Shown here piece by piece: positions 43,800-54,644 of a stretch of DNA of 64,000 nucleotides. The position numbers were made by a program, and so were the translations under genes. The notes under the pieces were generated by a model. It was given only the letters and a program-made list of their open reading frames with translations, was not told where the DNA came from and ran no database searches. The DNA comes from Immersiella caudata (lineage: Eukaryota; Ascomycota; Sordariomycetes; Sordariales; Lasiosphaeriaceae): positions 1 to 64,000 of the forward strand of contig JAULSU010000001.1 in the NCBI GenBank assembly GCA_030512335.1, written 5' to 3'. Position 1 is the stretch's first letter; each line of letters starts with the position of its first letter.

Positions 43800-45131
43800 C
43801 TAGTAGTTCATTTGAGCCTCCCAGATTTCCATGTTCTCAGCGCCCCAGGTGGCCACCAGCATCAGCTTCCCAAAGGTGTCAACTTCATCTGGTCTCCGCT
43901 CTCCGAACAGCCGCCTCGTTTGGGCGTGCTCCATGAAGCCGACATCTTTCTCGGCGCACAACTTGGTCCACTCCCACGCCGACGGCGCATCCCAGAACCC
44001 CTCGGCAGTTGTAAACATCAATCCCCCGGCACAGTGCAGCTGGCCGTCCTGAAGCAGTAGATATGCCCCTCGAACGCCGGAACAGACTAACCACGTGCGG
44101 CGCACCGTCTCGGAGAGGATAAACGCCTGCCATAACGACTCAACTCCCGTCTTTTTCGTCGCAGAGCATGATACCCTTGGACCCCCGCCGGCTTCCTCCA
44201 CGCCTCCAAACCCACACCCCTTCCCCCCGCCTCCTGCATCCAAGCAGTCACTCAACAACAACTCCCCATTCCACGCTGCCAGCTTCGCCGCCTCCAACAT
44301 CTCGTTATTCCACCTCGCTAATGTAGGCAGATGCCTCTCCGCGATATGCCGTAACCGTATATCCCCGTCGAACAAGCCTATCGACACCAATATGAACAGC
44401 GTGTGAACCCGTGCAATATGTGCGAATGTGTCCATGGTCCTCCCTTTCTCTCTGCTGTCTTCATCCTGCACAGTCTGCTCAATCCTCTCGCCCATCACCC
44501 TCAACACCATCTCTAGCCCCGCTGCTGAACTACCAGCGTTGGCTCCACGGATCATCACATACGCCGCTAGACTCGTAAAGGCGTCACCTACGCAGCGAGG
44601 TAACCTCTCTTTGTAGAGACGGGAGTGGATGAAGGGGGAGGAGCCGGTGGCTGCCCATGATAAGACCATGGTTCGGAATTCGGTGATGGTCCGGCGGAGG
44701 GAGGCGTTCATAGAGGAGACGGGGGCGAGTTCGTCGTGGGGGACGGAGTGGATTGTCCAGGTGGAGGGGAGGAGGAACCAGGGTTGGTCTTGGTATAATG
44801 GAGTGTCTGCGAGGGGGGAGAGGGGTGGGGAGAACTCAAAGGGGAGGGAGATGGATGTGGGGTTAGGGAGGAAGGCGGTTGTGATTGATGACGGTTTGGT
44901 AAGGGCGAGTACATCGAGGGAATCGAGGGAATCGAGGGGGATTAAGCTTTCGATAGTTCGAGGGTGTGCCGGAGATGGCGAGTCCGGATGGACGACCCAA
45001 AAGGTTGGCCTCGAGAGGTAGACACACCCCAGACCACGGGTCTCGCATCGGGTGCACGCCGGGGATTGGCGTCCGCATTTGCGCTTGGCCTTAGCGCACT
45101 CGGTGCACGCGGATTTAGTGGGAGTTGCCAT
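43800..45131 (-). CDS. Zn(II)2Cys6 transcription factor
   Basis: Single exon, 443 residues. The binuclear zinc cluster lies at the extreme N-terminus: CTECAKAKRKCGRQSPACTR followed by CETRGLGC, with six cysteines in fungal-type spacing and a basic Lys/Arg loop for DNA contact. The remainder is helical with a Ser/Leu/Asp repeat (DSLDSLD) and resembles the fungal-specific transcription-factor middle region. It is transcribed away from the SDR gene at 45543, with 411 bp between starts, so local control of that gene is plausible but unproven. Intact. Confidence 0.88.
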   Translation of the reverse strand: MATPTKSACTECAKAKRKCGRQSPACTRCETRGLGCVYLSRPTFWVVHPDSPSPAHPRTIESLIPLDSLDSLDVLALTKPSSITTAFLPNPTSISLPFEFSPPLSPLADTPLYQDQPWFLLPSTWTIHSVPHDELAPVSSMNASLRRTITEFRTMVLSWAATGSSPFIHSRLYKERLPRCVGDAFTSLAAYVMIRGANAGSSAAGLEMVLRVMGERIEQTVQDEDSREKGRTMDTFAHIARVHTLFILVSIGLFDGDIRLRHIAERHLPTLARWNNEMLEAAKLAAWNGELLLSDCLDAGGGGKGCGFGGVEEAGGGPRVSCSATKKTGVESLWQAFILSETVRRTWLVCSGVRGAYLLLQDGQLHCAGGLMFTTAEGFWDAPSAWEWTKLCAEKDVGFMEHAQTRRLFGERRPDEVDTFGKLMLVATWGAENMEIWEAQMNY

Positions 45132-45430
45132 TTTTCGGGAGTCCGTGGTGAGATGCAGCGGGAAGAAAGAGCCGCAATTTCAGCATGGTTGTTGTCCTGC
45201 GCGGGGATGTGCGATTTGTCATCCGCGGTGCGGAAGGATTCCACTGCTGTTGGTGACTTACACCTGCGGGCGCTAACCGGATTTAGTAAGGGCTCCCGCA
45301 GCGGATCGGCCCCACTCCGCCGGGCGGGACCAGTGGTGATTGCTTCAGGGGGTGATTACGGGAGGAAGATGAATAATTTGGTGGGCTTTGTAATATGATG
45401 CATGCGGCATTGTTCGTCCTCGAGGACATG

Positions 45431-45436
45431 TATAAG
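45431..45436 (+). promoter_or_regulatory. TATA-like box of the plus-strand SDR gene
   Basis: TATAAG lies 112 bp upstream of the ATG at 45543, with a CA-rich leader ending in acaccagcatatacccacaATGG. Confidence 0.5.
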
Positions 45437-45542
45437 ATCCGCTTCGGTGTCCCATTCTCTCTTCCCAATTTCAGAACACCACATCTCCTCCCATCTGCAT
45501 TCCACTCACATATCAGACAACACACACCAGCATATACCCACA

Positions 45543-46545
45543 ATGGCCGACTCCCAAGGTGTAACCCCCTTCCAGACAAACGTCACCCGCACCATCCACC
45601 GCGCAGTCTACCCCTCCATTGATGCCTCCCGCCCCGAACTGAGCCATGCCGGCAAGGCCATCCTGATCACCGGAGGCACTGCCGGCATCGGCTTTGACAT
45701 TGCTAAACGCTTCATCACTGCTTCGGCCTCGACCGTCATCATTACCGGTCGCCGCAAGGAAGTGCTCCAAAAAGCCGTTGCCTCTCTCGAGGAATTCGCC
45801 GCTTCCGGAAAGAAGGACACCAAGATCATCGGCGAGAGCTCCGATGTTGCTGATCCCGCCGCTGTGAACACTCTCTGGGCTGGTCTTGCCGAAAGGGGTA
45901 TCATCGTCGATGTCCTCGTCCTCAACGCGGCCCGCTTCGGGGTACAAAAGCCACTGTTCACGCTCGGTATCGACCACGTCTGGGAGTCCTTTGAGGTGAA
46001 TGTCCGCGGACCGATGATCTTTGCCGAGAAGTTCTACAAGCAGGCTGGTGCCGAGGATAGACCCAAAGTAACTCTTTCCCCCACTACCCCTTTTCATAGT
46101 CCCCTACTGACAAAGGTACTAGTCACTCATCAACATCTCAACCCAATCCATCCACGAATCCAAAAAAGAGTACATTCCCATGGCCGCCGAACTCCCCGAG
46201 TACGGCCTCACCAAAGGCGCCGGGACACTCGCTATGCAATACATCGCCCAGGAAGTTGACCCCGCCAAATTCCAAGTCGTCAGCTTCCACCCGGGTCTTG
46301 TCTACACCGAGCCGTGGGAGGTCCTCGGCGCTCCTCGGGACTTATTCAACTTTGATGATGTCGAGTTGTCTGGGAATTATGCTGTTTGGGCGGCATCGGA
46401 GGAGGCTAGGTTTTTGCATGGGAGGTTTACGTGGGCGTCTTGGGATGTGGATGAGTTGAAGGACGGGTTTGGGAAGAGGATGGAGACAGATCCGGACTTT
46501 TTGAGGGTTGGAGTTTGGGGATTGAAGGGGGGTGATTTGGCCTGA
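45543..46545 (+). CDS. Short-chain dehydrogenase/reductase
   Basis: Exons 45543-46067 and 46123-46545 across a 55-nt intron (gtaact...gtactag) encode 315 residues. The cofactor motif TGGTAGIG is at 43-50, with a basic TGRRKE after the second strand suggesting NADP(H). A structural VLNAA takes the NNAG position, and YGLTK supplies Tyr202 and Lys206. The C-terminal pattern RFTWASWDVDELK matches the broken SDR at 20.4-21.3 kb, so the two are paralogues. The oxidised substrate is unknown. The start is set by the ATG just after the CA-rich leader. Divergent from the Zn2Cys6 regulator. Confidence 0.85.
46068..46122 (+). other. Intron of the SDR gene
   Basis: Donor gtaact, branch tactgac, acceptor gtactag. 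It joins AEDRPK to SLINISTQSIH. Confidence 0.75.
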
Positions 46546-46689
46546 GCTTGACTGGTTTGGGTTTCTTTTATACGGTGATGCTTGACTTTGTGGACGCCGG
46601 GGTTTCCAATGCAACAGATTGTTCAAAGCGAGTATATCTCTATTTATCCTTGTCTGATATATCTCGAGACTCAATAGAAAGTTGCGTAC

Positions 46690-49542
46690 TCATCGCTGCA
46701 CTACAAACACATTCTCGCCACAGAACTTAACATCCAGTTTTTTCCTGAGCATCCTATCCGGCCACAGAAAAGCCGATGCTGAGGCGGGGAACCGATTCTT
46801 TTTGACCTGCAGCTCCATAACCTCTCCCGCCCCTTTCTGAGCCATGACCCACACTTGACCTCCTTGCTTGCCAACCCAGTACTTCTTGTTGTGTTGAAGT
46901 TTCCAATGATACAGCGCTGACAGTGAGTTCGCCAACATGCTGATAGACCATGGTACCCCCTGACAAACAGCTATCGATAACATCGCTCCTCCATGCCACG
47001 GCGTCACGGAACCATTTCGACACTTATGTGTACCTGTCTCAAGACATTTTTTGGCTAATACTATAAATGAGGCACTCCATTCCGAGTCTTGGAGCGTAGA
47101 GCACCAGAGCTGGTTCTTATCCTTCTCTGGGCGGATCCGGACGCAAAACCACGCGTCGGTGCCGTGGGGCCATAGAACGGAGAAGTGCTTCCCGCTTTGG
47201 TTGAAGCCGGTATCTTTCAAGATATTGAGTAGCTTGCCGAGAGCAGTTCGCATGCACTGTCTTCTGCCGTACTGAGCCTCGCAGCCCACGCGCTGACGGT
47301 GAGCCGCACGGATTCGTGTGGAGTTTGCAAAACCAAGATGAAGTCTGGCTTTAGCGCATCCCACCCCGGGATGCTCAAGCTGTCGACGTATTCGATCAAG
47401 GGTCCCTCGATCACGGCTCGCAGTGGGAATCGGCGGGCGACTCCCGTACAAAGACTGACTTGGAGTCCCCGGGGCTCATCGAACAGAGACAGATTCTCGT
47501 CTCCAACCCATCGATCCAGCAGCACCCGTTTCGGCGGGATGCCGGACTGTTTTGTCATTGAAAAGGCGCCCTGGATGGCAATGTAACCAGGGTTGACAGC
47601 GGCCATGCCTTGGATCTCGGTGAGGCTCCACCACTCGGGGGAAGTGCCGAGTGCAGAGAGGAATGGCTCGGATTCCCGTCGACTTTCTGTAGGATTGAGA
47701 GGGCAGTCCGGATTTGCGAAGACTGGTGGTCGAGAGATTTGGGAAATCCGTGAACGTCCTGTAGCTTGAAGGGGATGCATCGGAAGGCTCAAGACGCTGC
47801 ATTTGGCGACGGCAGTCTTCTCAGCTGCGTTCTGATCGGAGGCGGCAGGTTGAGATTCCGTCACGGAGCCAATCAATATTGTGTCTCCGTACCTAAGTAT
47901 TTTGAGAGGTGCTGATTTGTTCTTCCACTCTGTCCCCGAATGGAAGATGGCCGAGCTTTCGGAGGTGGTGTCGGGCTGGGCAAAATCCTCCGCTGATGTA
48001 GAATCAGACTAGATTTGCCAAGTGAACCCGGCTTGAACGCTTCATTTTGCTAACCGAGTATCCCAGTTCCCAAAGACCCGCAACTTGGCTACATGTTCCT
48101 GATACGTACAATCTTTCTTCCTCGGGATAGCTTCGCGGTTGGAGAAACTCCTCGCTGGTAGCATCACCGAATACGAAGACGGCGTCGCCAATCATGGCAC
48201 CGAGACAGGCCAGTTGTCGACGTTCAACCACGACAGATGGCTGGGTTCCAACTTGGGCCATTCCGTGGAGAAATATCCGCGTCAAGGGGCCTGTCATGAA
48301 AATGGCTGAAACTCTCCCATGTGCCCCTGAGAGTAGAGCAGGAGACCGAGACCAAGGATCTACATTGCGAGCCAGCAACCGTGGAGCCTGTCACTGATGT
48401 TGAGAGACATTATAGACGGTAAAGCGTCTGCGGTTGAGGTGTCTGCGTTTGAGTCATCTGATGTTGAGATGTCTGTTGGTGAAATAAAGTTCAAAAGATC
48501 GTCGAGCTTCAGGTGTGGGTCTCTGTTGCTGGGAGCCTGCCCCAAAAAGGACGGCTCATCCTCTGCCAAGCAACTTGTAACCACTTCCTCAAACCACCTC
48601 AAATAACTGAAAATGATTGTCCTGAATTGTACGACAGGCTTCTCTGGTCCAACTTCGGGATTTGTTTCAACGAGTATGCTGAACTCGTTGCAGCGAATCC
48701 GGCATGCTGAATTGCAGAAACTGCCGCCACGAGGTTGCGCGTAGCCGTTAAAAGGTAATTGGCACAGGACAGGAAGGGAGTTTCAGCCGCTTTTTGGGAT
48801 TGCAAAAGGCAGCAATATGCCCCCCGGTTGACTCGGGTAGGCCAGGCTCTGCTCTGTAAACATATGCCGCTGACCCCGACACTACAAGACGCGTGATGCT
48901 AGTTTGTTGGTCTCGACAGGGCATGACACCGGCAAATCCGCACAGAGCAGCAACTTGTTGTTGCATAGCGTGTCGACTGACGTGGTTGGAGATGGGGTCA
49001 AATTCCAGGGCAACATCTCGGCTGGAGGTGTGATGCACACAGGCTTTCTGGTGAAGGGAGAAGCCCAGATCCGGCGTGTTCGCTTTCACAGCTTCTAGTT
49101 TCAAATCAGTGGTGTCTGGCTATTGAACTGCGGGTGAGCGTGTTGCTGAGGACGTTGAATTGTGGAGTAGGTTCGCCATCTCTGGGATGTCGAAGTCAGC
49201 TTCTTTTAGGTCGAGAAGCCAATCGAAATCCTTTTGAGCCATCTCCCTAAACCGAGCTGGAAGGAGGGACTGGACGCCCATTCTATCTCCCGCGGCCAGT
49301 GCTGCCTGAAAGAGCTTGATGCAAGTAGTAGGGGAAGTAGATGCTGGTCTTGAATGTTCTTCGGCCTTCATCGGAACTCGCATGCTCTCTGCCGCAGCAA
49401 CTTTGAGGGGCGATTTCCACATGGGGATGATCTCAGATCCCTCTCCGTAGGTTCCTGCTCTTGGGACTGATAACTGCGGCCCAACGTACTCTGGATTCGG
49501 GCTCTCTATGGACTCATTGGGGCTGGGTGGTGAATTGTCCAT
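46690..49542 (-). pseudogene. Disrupted gene of an uncharacterised fungal protein family
   Basis: It begins MDNSPPSPNESIESPNPEY and contains QKDFDWLLDLKEADFDIPEM, AALCGFAGVMPCRDQQTS, a central region with SILVETNPEVGPEKPVVQFR, LACLGAMIGDAVFVFGDA, GLQVSLCTGVARRFPLRAVI and a C-terminal GKHFSVLWPHGTDAWFCVRI block. I know this order from large unannotated fungal proteins that have no assigned function. Lesions are TAG at 49120-49122 and TAG at 48360-48362 with family sequence in the same frame on both sides, frame changes near 48790, 48300 and 47240, and other breaks. The two TAGs fit CAG to TAG. The 3' end is set by the last open frame. Confidence 0.55.
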
Positions 49543-50234
49543 GGATGACAGCGCGTAGCGGCGCTTATTTCTGTCCTAGGTAGTCGTGGGCTCTGCATTC
49601 TGACTGGGAGATTGCCAATAGTTTCATGGGAAGGGAAGCAGCAAAGAAGTTGTGATTGTGACAGGAAGTGAGGTCGGGGCCCACCAGAAGTTACAGGCAG
49701 ACACGGGGAAATCCCCCCCTCAACTGAAAGGGAAGGAACGATGCGGAGAGCCTGGTCGCCTGCCTAGGAGCTGGATGGTGTTCCAGTATTGGCTCGGCAC
49801 ATTCGTGCAGTATCTTCTGTGCAACAACCTCGATTCAATCCCACTCAGCGGCTCAACCCCAATTGCCATGTTCTTTTCCAGCACAACAAAGGTAAATCTT
49901 TATGACACCCCGTTTGGTCAATTTTCGCGGGACGCCTGACATAGACAGCAGGTCTGACTGCATTGGGTGCTCATAGCTGTCTTATTCTTGCTTCTCCCTT
50001 CCCCGTTTTGCTAACGCCACTTGTCGTCTACGGTATCTGCTTCGCCGTTTCTTGTTTATGGTCTACAGCCGTTGTCACAGAGTCTTACAACGCTGTTATC
50101 AATTTTCTTTGGTTATTGAATCGTGATTGTTTCGGCGACAATGCTATGGTGGGCACTACTTATACGGAAAGGGCTTCGGTTTGTGCTCCAAAGTATATTC
50201 ACCACTCTCATTCGAAATCTTCCGTTCTCATCCC
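49543..50234. other. Intergenic, no gene seen
   Basis: Lies between two minus-strand genes (3' flank of the AAA gene, upstream of the disrupted family gene). Confidence 0.5.
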
Positions 50235-53200
50235 CTACTCAAAAGTATTTGACTTGTCACCTCTACCGGCCCCTTGTTGCTCGGCCCGTCCCTCGCCAAT
50301 GTCTGTTCCCACGTTGCCTGCAAGTCCAGACGGCCAGCGACCCGTTCTATCTTGCGGTGGTGGACCGTGGCCTCTTTGCTGTTGAATGCCAGGGTTTTCC
50401 AGCGGATACATAGCGTCGGGACCTGCTTGTTGTTGCCGATTGACATCCGAATGCCCCTGGTAGGGCGATGCGTATGGCCCTGCGCCAGGATTTCGACGCT
50501 GCTGCTGGGACTCATGGGGTGGGCCGTGATAGTGCGAGGGGCCGCCGTACCCCGGACCGCCTCCCAAGTCATGGCCGTGAGGTGGACCATAGCTCTGAGC
50601 TGGGTTACCAAAAGATGAAGAAGACGGGTACCCGCTGGTGTAGTGTCCCTGCTGTCTGAAGTTCTGGGGCGGCGTTGGTGGTTCGTTCCACGACGAGCCC
50701 TGAGCAAAGTGATGTTCGCTTCTTCGCGCAACCAGTGGATTGACGCCCGAGGAAGACTTGGACATAGTTGCTGGGTCCTTGATGCTGGCGCGGAGGAAAT
50801 TCTCTTTTGCCCGTTCGTCGGCGTGGACCCCGTATATGTCTCGGAGATATTCGATGAAGCCGAGATACGCGTCGGCCACCTTTTGGAAATGTTTGACTTC
50901 GAGAGAGACCAATGAAGTTTGTGCATTCAGGGATGCATCATCTGCTTTGGTGGACTCGAACTCGGCCAGGGCCAGGGCTGTCTGGCACGCGTTTCGGATT
51001 TGCCGGCCGTTCCAGCGCGCCCGGGGATACTCGTGCCAGTAGCTCGCAGTAAAGCCTCCAATCGCTACCCTGTCGACGTCTAGCTTCACGTCTTTGGACT
51101 GGAGACGCTTTTCGATGCGGTTGAGATTCAGGCCGAAAACACGTTGCGTGGACTCCAGGCTCAGGGGTGGGTAGTAAAGACTCATGTGAATGCGCGAAGC
51201 GAACGCTTCATCAAAATCTCCAACACGGTTTGTTGTCAGGAAGAGACACCCAACGTAGTATTCGAGCACGCGAAGGAACACTGAGTATTTGGTCATGGTG
51301 TTAGCGTCGAGGGCTGTGGAAAGTTCATGGCAAGGTGACGTACCAGACACGAGACTGTTGCGGAGATGGTCCGTGGGGCTTCTTGCCGACAGGAAGACGT
51401 CGGCTTCATCGAGGAGGAGGATACAGCCCCATCTACTCGCCAGGGCAAAGTGCTTTTCAAGGGCAGACTCAACGTCTCCAGCAAATACGCCAAGGTCGCC
51501 TGCACAAAAATGTCTCTGGGTCAACAGCGTGAAGAGGACGGCTGGGGAGGAAGTACTTACCACAAGTGATTTGGAATAGCGGCTTGTCAAAGTAACTGGC
51601 GACGCATTCTGGACACAGTCTCGTTAGATCTATTGCATCTGGGTCTGGGGCAGGGGAGACTCGTACCTGCAGTCGATGTTTTCCCTACACCAGGTGCGCC
51701 ATGTAGAAGAATAATGAGGCCCTTGCCTATAATGAAGAGTTAGATGCCTTGATTCGTGTCGTGGAAAGGCAATGTATAGGCAGAACGGGAGAGGATGTAC
51801 CTTTCCCACGCACGATGTCAGCAGATTCCGTCTCCCCTGATTCTTTATCCCGAAAGTGCTGGGTGATGAGCGACTTGACCATGTCTTTGTGACCTGGCGG
51901 GAGAACCAGCTGATCGAATGCATTTTCGCGGCGCTCAGTCGCCTTGGGACTTCCCTCTTCCCGTTCAGCGCTATCGTCGAGCCGAGTTGAGGGAGAGAGC
52001 TTGTCCATGTAGAGATACGCTAACGAGGATGTAAGCGAAGAAGCAGCGAAATGACTGGTGTTATTACTTACCCCATTTTCGACTCCGCAGCACAAATCCA
52101 TAGACACCTTCTGACATGATGAGGTACTCGAGGTCACTTATTTCCGTTCCACTTGCCTCAAGCTCGTCCAGGGAGCGAGGATAGATAAACAAACTAGGCC
52201 GCTGAGATCGATGCGCCGGGATGTGGCTGTTCATGAACTCGCTATTTCGATACCGGTCGATCCTATCCTCCCTGAAAATTGTTTCATTCTTGCAACAGCT
52301 GCCCGCGCAAGGGCGAGGCTGTGAAGGGTTTACCTTTGAAGGGTCGACACCAATCGACTCGACCTGAGCCCCAACGAGGCTCTGAATGTCTGGGCGCCAT
52401 TGGGGATTATGGCGGTAACATTCCTCGAAGTCGACAACGACCTGGCTGTCGGCATAATCCACTGAAGAGCCGTTCCTTGTCGGGCCGGTGTAGTGCATGT
52501 GTCGGATTCTCGTCATGTCGGGAAACTTCTTCCCGCGGGAGATCAAGGCTTCTCGGGTGTTGGGAATAGAGGAATAAGCTAGCGGATAAAAATAGAGCGA
52601 GGTAATAGGCTTCTCGCCGTCGAACGGGAGGAATTTAGTCCTGCCCGTCACAGGTCCCAGCGTCTGTCCGTCAAAGCCAATGACGACATGAATCACCTCG
52701 AAGCCGTCAGGCGCCTCCCCGGCCGCAGATTTCAGCGCCCCGCCGTGGAAGCGCTGGGTGACTTTGTGTCCCGGATCAACAGTTCCCAAGACAAGGCAGG
52801 CCTGTCGTGTGTCTTTCCACACAACCACATCTCCAGGCTGGAACAATAACCAAAGCTCAGCATACGTGATTCTCTCGCAGGATCCGCCACGAATGAAATC
52901 GGTTCTTCGTTTGAGGTCTTCATCGATAAACTCGAGCAAGCATCCGAAGTGAGCCATTCTTGTAGCCTCCGAGTTGTGTTCGCACTCGTACGAGTCGCTC
53001 TTATCGTCTTCGTCAAAACCACTTGTTGGCGGCAATGCACTCGGATCCTCAAGTACAGCATGACCCTTGCTGCCGTTGTCTCGGTCAGTAGACGTCGAGT
53101 CTGTAGACGTCGCAATCGCTTCAGCTTTGGCAGTGGGCACCATATCCGAATGGACAGCACCCTTGCATTTGGTCTCCTTCCCCAAAATTTCGCTTAACCG

Positions 53201-54214
53201 GTGGTATTCCTGCCGTATGCGATCTCCAAGGTAGGTCAATGCCTTGAAAGGTGGAATCATGAGTACGGACTCTTGCTTCGGACTGGGGGCGTTTGGAAAG
53301 CTGAAGCTGAGGATGAAAGGAGCGACATATCCTGAGTTGATGCGGATTCTTTCTGGCAGAGGGTTACTCTCTGCTGGCGAAGAACTTGCGGCTATTGTGT
53401 CCGGGGTTGCTTCGGAGGGCGTGGAATCTTCAATGGCGGGCGGAGTTGGGGTATGGGGGCGGACCGGCAACCCCAGGGCCAGCGGAGGATCGCCAACGAG
53501 CACATCAACTACAAACAGGCCACGCTCTCCCTGGCGGTATCCGCGTTGGCCTGCCACGGTATCGAACTTGTCCCAGTCTACCCTGTTCAGCTTTGCGGTG
53601 TACCCCGCAGTCTTGAACATGGGGGGGGCGTCTGTCTCGTACTCGGACGACTCGCTGGCGTCCGTCCGGGCGGGCGGCGGCGGGCCCTCGGACTTCTTTG
53701 CGCCAAGGGTGAGCAGCCGATCCGGATTATCAACCCCGTAGTAGTGCTGGTAATTGCTAGGAGGTTGGGCTTTCCCTGTGGTGCGGCGAGCTTGATGGAG
53801 GCGTTTGTCCGGCTCCGGTCGTTTTGTCCCCCACCACATTTCCATATCGCGACGAAGTTGGCCTTCGGTCTGTAGGCGGACTTCAAACTCGGCGTTCTTC
53901 TCCCTCAGCACACTGACGACTCCCTGGAGCTTGTCAATGCGCCCCATCAAGGCGCCCACAACGTCGCGCATGTTGCTTGGCCACTCGAACGTTTCCTCCT
54001 CGTCCCTGTCGCCTGGTTCCGATTGTCCATCGGGAGCGCGCCGGGTGCTCCACTTTAGCGACATGGGCGGTGATGGAGATGTAGACCGAGATGGTTGATA
54101 TGAACTTTTGGGGACACCCTGAGGCGAGAATGGGTTCTCGGTCGTAGTTGTCATCCATGGTAACGGGGGGCCAGAAGGCCTGAACACCGCCGGCGTATCG
54201 TCGTCGGAGGCCAT
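50235..54214 (-). CDS. Large fungal AAA+ ATPase with DUF7025-like N-terminal region
   Basis: Six exons (54214-52072, 52019-51801, 51726-51667, 51608-51561, 51499-51344, 51280-50235) keep phase throughout and give 1223 residues. A disordered N-terminus and short coiled coil lead to a DUF7025-like region (LLEFIDEDLKRRTDFI, ITYAELWLLFQPGDVVVWKD). The AAA module follows: LPPGHKDMVKSLITQHFRDK, Walker A GAPGVGKT (about 797-804), Walker B CILLLDEADVF (Asp/Glu 854-855), sensor-1 LTTN and arginine-finger region EAFASRIH. The C-terminal 250 residues are Gly/Pro/Gln/His-rich and probably disordered. Family members are unassigned AAA proteins, distantly Bcs1/26S-like. Divergent from the STAND-like gene. 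Confidence 0.85.
51281..51343 (-). other. Intron 5 of the AAA gene
   Basis: gtacgt donor, gctaac branch, ctcag acceptor, 63 nt. It joins RNSLVS to VFLRVLEYY. Confidence 0.8.
51500..51560 (-). other. Intron 4 of the AAA gene
   Basis: gtaagt donor and gtgcag acceptor, 61 nt. It joins LFQITCG to DLGVFAGD. Confidence 0.8.
51609..51666 (-). other. Intron 3 of the AAA gene
   Basis: gtacga donor, tctaac branch, gtccag acceptor, 58 nt. It falls directly after Walker A (GKTSTA). Confidence 0.8.
51727..51800 (-). other. Intron 2 of the AAA gene
   Basis: gtacat donor, tctaac branch, tatag acceptor, 74 nt. Confidence 0.8.
52020..52071 (-). other. Intron 1 of the AAA gene
   Basis: gtaagt donor, cttac branch region, cgttag acceptor, 52 nt. 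It joins RSRKW to AYLYMDKL. Confidence 0.8.
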
Positions 54215-54644
54215 CCGGACGTCGTGGGTTTCAGACCCAGGGTGCCTTGCAAAGTCGGACGCGCTTTCAGGAGAGATGAGCGTTTTGCGAATGGAAGCCG
54301 GCTGGACTCAAAAGGTGTTGAGTAGGTAATCAGGACCTGACACATCTGAAGGTGGGAAGGAAGGAACGTGGTAGCCGAAGAGCCCCGACGTAACGCACCT
54401 GCCGCCAGCTTCCTGCGAAGTGTCACGAGCTACGGTATGACGAAGCGGGGTTCAGGTAATCATCGCCAATCGCAGGTTATCGCTGCCACCCGCCTTCATG
54501 CACGGCCTTTTTGACGGCCCCCTTCCCACCACTTCAGCTCCTGCGGCTCGTCGGACCTTGGCACCCCAGCTGGACTGCGAAACAAAACCTCGGACCGTCT
54601 AGAGCACTCAACTTGCATCTGCGGAGCATCCCAGCTATCAGCAG
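54215..54644. promoter_or_regulatory. Divergent promoter region of the AAA and STAND-like genes
   Basis: About 430 bp between opposing starts and no other gene, so the two genes may share control elements. Confidence 0.4.
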
